This document shows, piece by piece, positions 5,380 to 8,072 of a stretch of DNA of 8,072 nucleotides. The notes below the pieces were generated by a model. That model worked only from the letters and a program-made list of their open reading frames with translations, was not told the DNA's origin and did no database searches. Both the position numbers and the translations under genes were made by a program. The DNA lies in NCBI GenBank assembly GCA_900545165.1, contig UQYA01000079.1:1-8072 (forward strand), in the 5' to 3' direction. The stretch's first letter is position 1; the number at the start of each line of letters is the position of its first letter. This stretch comes from an uncultured Collinsella sp. (GTDB lineage: Bacteria; Actinomycetota; Coriobacteriia; Coriobacteriales; Coriobacteriaceae).

Positions 5380-7722
5380 CTATTTTGCCACTTTCGGCTT
5401 AAAGGTTCGCAGGCGCAGCGCGTTGCTTACGACGCAGACACTCGACAGGCTCATGGCCGCGGCGCCAAACATCGGCGAGAGTTGCCAGCCGGTGAGGGGG
5501 AAGAACACGCCCGCGGCGAGCGGAATGCCGATGCCGTTGTAGAACAGCGCCCAGAACAGGTCCTGCTTGATGTTGCGAATCGTGGCGCGCGAAAGCTCGA
5601 TGGCGCGGGCGACGTCCATGAGGTCGCTGCGCATGAGTACCACGTCGGCACCCTCCTTGGCGATGTCGGCGCCGGTGCCGATCGCAAGGCCCACGTCGGC
5701 GCGCGCCAGGGCGGGGGAGTCGTTGATGCCGTCGCCCACCATGGCGACCTTGCCGCCCGCATCCTGCAGCTCGCGCACGTGGCGTTCCTTGTCAGCGGGC
5801 AGGACGTCGGCGATAACCTGTTCGCTGCTCAGTCCCACGCGGCGGGCGATGGCCTCGGCCGTCACGCGGTTGTCGCCGGTGAGCATGCGCACATCGACGC
5901 CGAGCGAACGCAGCGCGGCGATGGCCTCGGCGCTCGTCTCCTTGACCTCGTCAGCCACGGCAATGGTGCCGGCAAGCTCGCCGTTCTTGGCAAAGAACAG
6001 CGGCGTCTTGCCCTCGGCGGCGAACTGTTCGGCAAGGCCGGCGGGCACCTTCGCGCCTAGCTCGTTCATCAGACGCACGTTGCCGGCAGCGATGGTATTC
6101 TGCCCCTCGCGTGCCGTAACGCCTCGTCCGGGCACGGCGGCAAAGTCCTCGACCATGCGCGCCACGATTCCGCGCGTCTCGCACTCGGCCATAATTGCCT
6201 CGGCCAGCGGGTGCTCGCTCGAGCGCTCCAGCGCGGCAGCAAGCTTCAGCAACGCTTTTTCACTCATGGCGGGCGAGCCGTCAGCGCGCGTGGCTACCAC
6301 GATATCGGTCACGGCCGGCTTGCCGCGGGTGACCGTACCCGTCTTATCGAGTACCACGGTGCCCACGCTGCGCAGATTCTCCAGCGCCTCGGCGCTCTTA
6401 AACAGAATGCCCATCTCGGCGCCCTTGCCGGTGCCTACCATAATGGCGACGGGCGTGGCCAGGCCGAGCGCGCACGGACAACTGATCACCAGCACAGCGA
6501 CGGCGGAGGTGAGCGCTTCGTTGACGCTTCCGGTCAGTGCCATCCACACCAAGAAGGTCACGGCCGAGATCACGAACACCACGGGCACGAACACACCGGC
6601 GACCTTATCGGCCATGCGGGCGATGGGCGCCTTGGTGGCGTTGGCATCCTCGACGAGCTGGATAATCTTGGCCAGCGACGTGTCGGCACCCACGCGCGTG
6701 GCGCGGAAGGTAAACGAACCGGTGCGGTTGACGGTGGCGGCGTTGACGGTGGCGCCGGCGGTCTTTTCCGCGGGGATGGACTCGCCGGTGAGCGCACTCT
6801 CGTCCACGGCCGAGCTGCCCTCGAGCACCACGCCATCGACGGGTATGGACTCGCCGGGGCGCACGCGCAGGACCTGGCCGGGAAGGATGCTGTCGACGTC
6901 GACGGTAGTCTCGCTGCCGTCCTCTGCCACGACGGTCGCGGTCTTGGGTGCCAGGTCGATCAGCGCCTCGATAGCGCCGCCGGTCTTGGACTTGCTGCGC
7001 GTCTCGAGGTATTTGCCCACGGTGACGAGCGACAGGATGGTGCCCGCGCTCTCAAAATACAGATTGTCCATGCTCGTCATCATGGCCTCGTGCACCTGAC
7101 CTGTGGCCAGCTGGTCGGCCATGATGAACATGGCGTAGAGCGACCGGGCGACGGAAGCGGTGGCGCCCACGGCGATGAGGGCGTCCATGGTGGGCGCGCC
7201 GTGCGCGAGTGATTTGAAGCCATTGATAAAGTATGCGTCGTTGACATAGACGATGGGGATGAGCAGGACGAGCTCGGTGAGGGCGAGCGTCATGCTGTGG
7301 GTATGGTCGGTGAAAATGCCGGGCAGCGGCCAGCCGAGCATGTGCCCCATGCCTATGTAGAACAGCGGGATGAGGAATACGATCGAGACGATGAGGCGGG
7401 TGCGCATGGCAGAGGCGGCGGCCTCCAACTTTTTGGTGGGCGACTCCATATGGGCGGCGCCGGACCTGGCTTGCGTGCTGCCGTTTGAGCCGGCGGTACC
7501 GGTGCCCGCATCGACAGGTGAGGCCGAGTAGCCCGCGCGGTCGACGGCGGTGCAGATATCGTCGGGGGAGACCTGCGCGGGGTCATAGTCGACCATCATG
7601 GAACCGGCGAGCAGGTTGACCGCGACGCTTTGGACGCCGTCGAGTTTGCTCACGGCGCGGTCCACGTGCGCCTGGCAGGCGGCGCATGTCATGCCGCCCA
7701 CGTCGAACTTATCTTGAGCCAT
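5380..7722 (-). CDS. copA: Cu(I)-exporting P1B-type ATPase CopA
   Basis: This 780-residue protein pumps Cu(I) out of the cytosol using ATP. An N-terminal metal-binding domain (about 1-70) has GGMTCAACQ with C13 and C16, followed by a Gly/Ser/Thr-rich linker to about 95. Membrane helices follow, at about 108-128, 145-162, 175-200 and 220-237, then 370-395 and 405-430. Catalytic motifs are complete: LTGES (311-315) in the actuator domain, the membrane ion motif CPC (415-417), DKTGT with phosphorylated D459, SEHP (502-505) in the nucleotide domain, TGDN (615-618) and GDGIND (663-668). YN (728-729) and MSLSS (757-761) in the last two helices are the Cu(I)-ATPase subgroup signature. The start has AAGGAG about 6 bases upstream. 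It is the first gene of copA-copZ-csoR. Confidence 0.96.
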   Translation of the reverse strand: MAQDKFDVGGMTCAACQAHVDRAVSKLDGVQSVAVNLLAGSMMVDYDPAQVSPDDICTAVDRAGYSASPVDAGTGTAGSNGSTQARSGAAHMESPTKKLEAAASAMRTRLIVSIVFLIPLFYIGMGHMLGWPLPGIFTDHTHSMTLALTELVLLIPIVYVNDAYFINGFKSLAHGAPTMDALIAVGATASVARSLYAMFIMADQLATGQVHEAMMTSMDNLYFESAGTILSLVTVGKYLETRSKSKTGGAIEALIDLAPKTATVVAEDGSETTVDVDSILPGQVLRVRPGESIPVDGVVLEGSSAVDESALTGESIPAEKTAGATVNAATVNRTGSFTFRATRVGADTSLAKIIQLVEDANATKAPIARMADKVAGVFVPVVFVISAVTFLVWMALTGSVNEALTSAVAVLVISCPCALGLATPVAIMVGTGKGAEMGILFKSAEALENLRSVGTVVLDKTGTVTRGKPAVTDIVVATRADGSPAMSEKALLKLAAALERSSEHPLAEAIMAECETRGIVARMVEDFAAVPGRGVTAREGQNTIAAGNVRLMNELGAKVPAGLAEQFAAEGKTPLFFAKNGELAGTIAVADEVKETSAEAIAALRSLGVDVRMLTGDNRVTAEAIARRVGLSSEQVIADVLPADKERHVRELQDAGGKVAMVGDGINDSPALARADVGLAIGTGADIAKEGADVVLMRSDLMDVARAIELSRATIRNIKQDLFWALFYNGIGIPLAAGVFFPLTGWQLSPMFGAAAMSLSSVCVVSNALRLRTFKPKVAK

Positions 7723-7769
7723 GGCTTCTCCTTTCCGTGATTCGGTGTTGGAATTGTTAACCTGCCGAT

Positions 7770-7775
7770 ACTATA
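7770..7775 (-). promoter_or_regulatory. copA: Candidate -10 element of the copA operon promoter
   Basis: On the - strand this reads TATAGT, 47 bases before the copA start. The -35 region has no good consensus match and falls within or next to the CsoR operator, as expected for a promoter blocked by a repressor. This is inferred from position and the hexamer only. Confidence 0.5.
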
Positions 7776-7780
7776 CACCC

Positions 7781-7797
7781 ATACCCCCTGGGGGTGT
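7781..7797. promoter_or_regulatory. CsoR operator (GC-tract palindrome)
   Basis: ATACCCCCTGGGGGTGT contains the 13-base palindrome ACCCCC-T-GGGGGT at 7783-7795, with the outer A/T pair at 7781/7797. Operators described for CsoR proteins have this C-tract/G-tract form flanked by TA-rich ends. It lies immediately upstream of the likely -10 of copA and csoR is in the same operon, so it is the expected copper-responsive control site. Confidence 0.8.
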
Positions 7798-7825
7798 GTA
7801 GTACAGAAATAATATATGAGATTTC

Positions 7826-8072
7826 GTTACAGATGAGGATGGATGGTTGGCCGATGGCCCGTTCCAACCAAACATCTCAATCTGTAACATCTGGACCGGT
7901 TTTTAAACCATAGTTGTTACAGATTTAGACAAACATTTCAGTCGAAAACTAACGTCTCGATCTGTAACAACTAGACCCCGTTTTACCGAGTATTTGTTAC
8001 AGATCAAGACAAACGGTTGGCAGGAAACTCAATGTCTCAATCTGTAACATCTAGCAGGGAAAATGACCTCTA
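7826..8072. repeat. Palindromic repeat cluster 3 (half unit, two full units, one cut by the edge)
   Basis: A lone degenerate right arm lies at 7826-7840. Full 57-base units follow at 7874-7930 and 7954-8010, and a third left arm at 8034-8048 starts a unit whose right half lies beyond the window. Full-unit starts are exactly 80 bases apart, as in cluster 2. The unit at 7954 plus the one at 8034 aligns well with the pairs at 1934/2014 and 2094/2174, including the GGTTGGC spacer. The stretch 7841-7873 between the lone arm and the first full unit is 33 bases rather than 23. It contains its own inverted repeat TGGTTGG (7844-7850) / CCAACCA (7864-7870). There is no gene in 7723-8072. Confidence 0.93.

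Noticed and set aside
5567..7212. Long + strand open frames opposite copA
   Set aside because: They are low-complexity Ser/Ala/Thr- or Gly/His-rich translations lying wholly antisense to a protein with complete P-type ATPase motifs.
7874..8072. Tandem tRNA or tRNA-like genes, prompted by the 80-base period
   Set aside because: There is no cloverleaf, no T-loop GTTCRANNC and no acceptor pairing; each unit is a single palindrome.

Overview
The window is GC-rich bacterial DNA. Its codon usage, the AbiEi/DUF559-like protein, the short dispersed palindromes and the compact copper operon suggest a gut Actinobacterium of the class Coriobacteriia, probably Collinsella or a near relative. The taxonomic call is inference from protein style; there is no rRNA or other marker gene here.

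Layout from left to right. (1) The 3' part of an unrecognised gene ends at 496 on the + strand. (2) Four palindromic repeat units occupy 533-828. (3) A + strand gene at about 882-1925 encodes a protein of the AbiEi-antitoxin/DUF559 type with a PD-(D/E)XK nuclease-like C-terminus. (4) Five more palindromic units sit at 1934-2310, starting 8 bases after that gene's stop codon. (5) A 456-residue amidohydrolase lies at 2463-3833 on the + strand, with its own promoter and a strong ribosome binding site. (6) A bidirectional terminator follows at 3875-3917. (7) A - strand membrane protein with a C-terminal zinc ribbon lies at 3934-4407. (8) A - strand copper operon reads copA (7722-5380), copZ (5232-5011), csoR (4826-4554). 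A CsoR-type operator lies at its promoter near 7781-7797. (9) A third repeat cluster starts at 7826 and runs off the right edge.

The copper genes form one coherent unit: CopA exports Cu(I), CopZ carries Cu(I) in the cytosol, and CsoR is the Cu(I)-responsive repressor that probably controls the operon, itself included. Each gene of the operon is followed by a different palindromic element: an imperfect hairpin after copA, a nearly perfect 24-bp-arm palindrome after copZ, and a REP-like GGGGACAGG/CCTGTCCCC element after csoR.

The most unusual content is the repeat system. Eleven complete units and one cut by the window edge have the same design: a 15-base arm close to GTCTCRATCTGTAAC, 27 internal bases, then the inverted arm close to GTTACAGATYGAGAC, 57 bases in all. 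In clusters 2 and 3 the units start exactly every 80 bases (1934, 2014, 2094, 2174, 2254; and 7874, 7954, 8034). Internal and spacer sequences are partly conserved and fall into two alternating types, giving a 160-base higher-order repeat. Clusters 1 and 2 end in similar units with a similar tail, and together they bracket the nuclease-like gene. I know of no named family with this architecture. It resembles neither CRISPR nor integron attC arrays, and is closest in spirit to REP/BIME palindrome clusters. Whether it is a mobile element, a protein-binding array or a structured RNA cannot be decided from the sequence alone.
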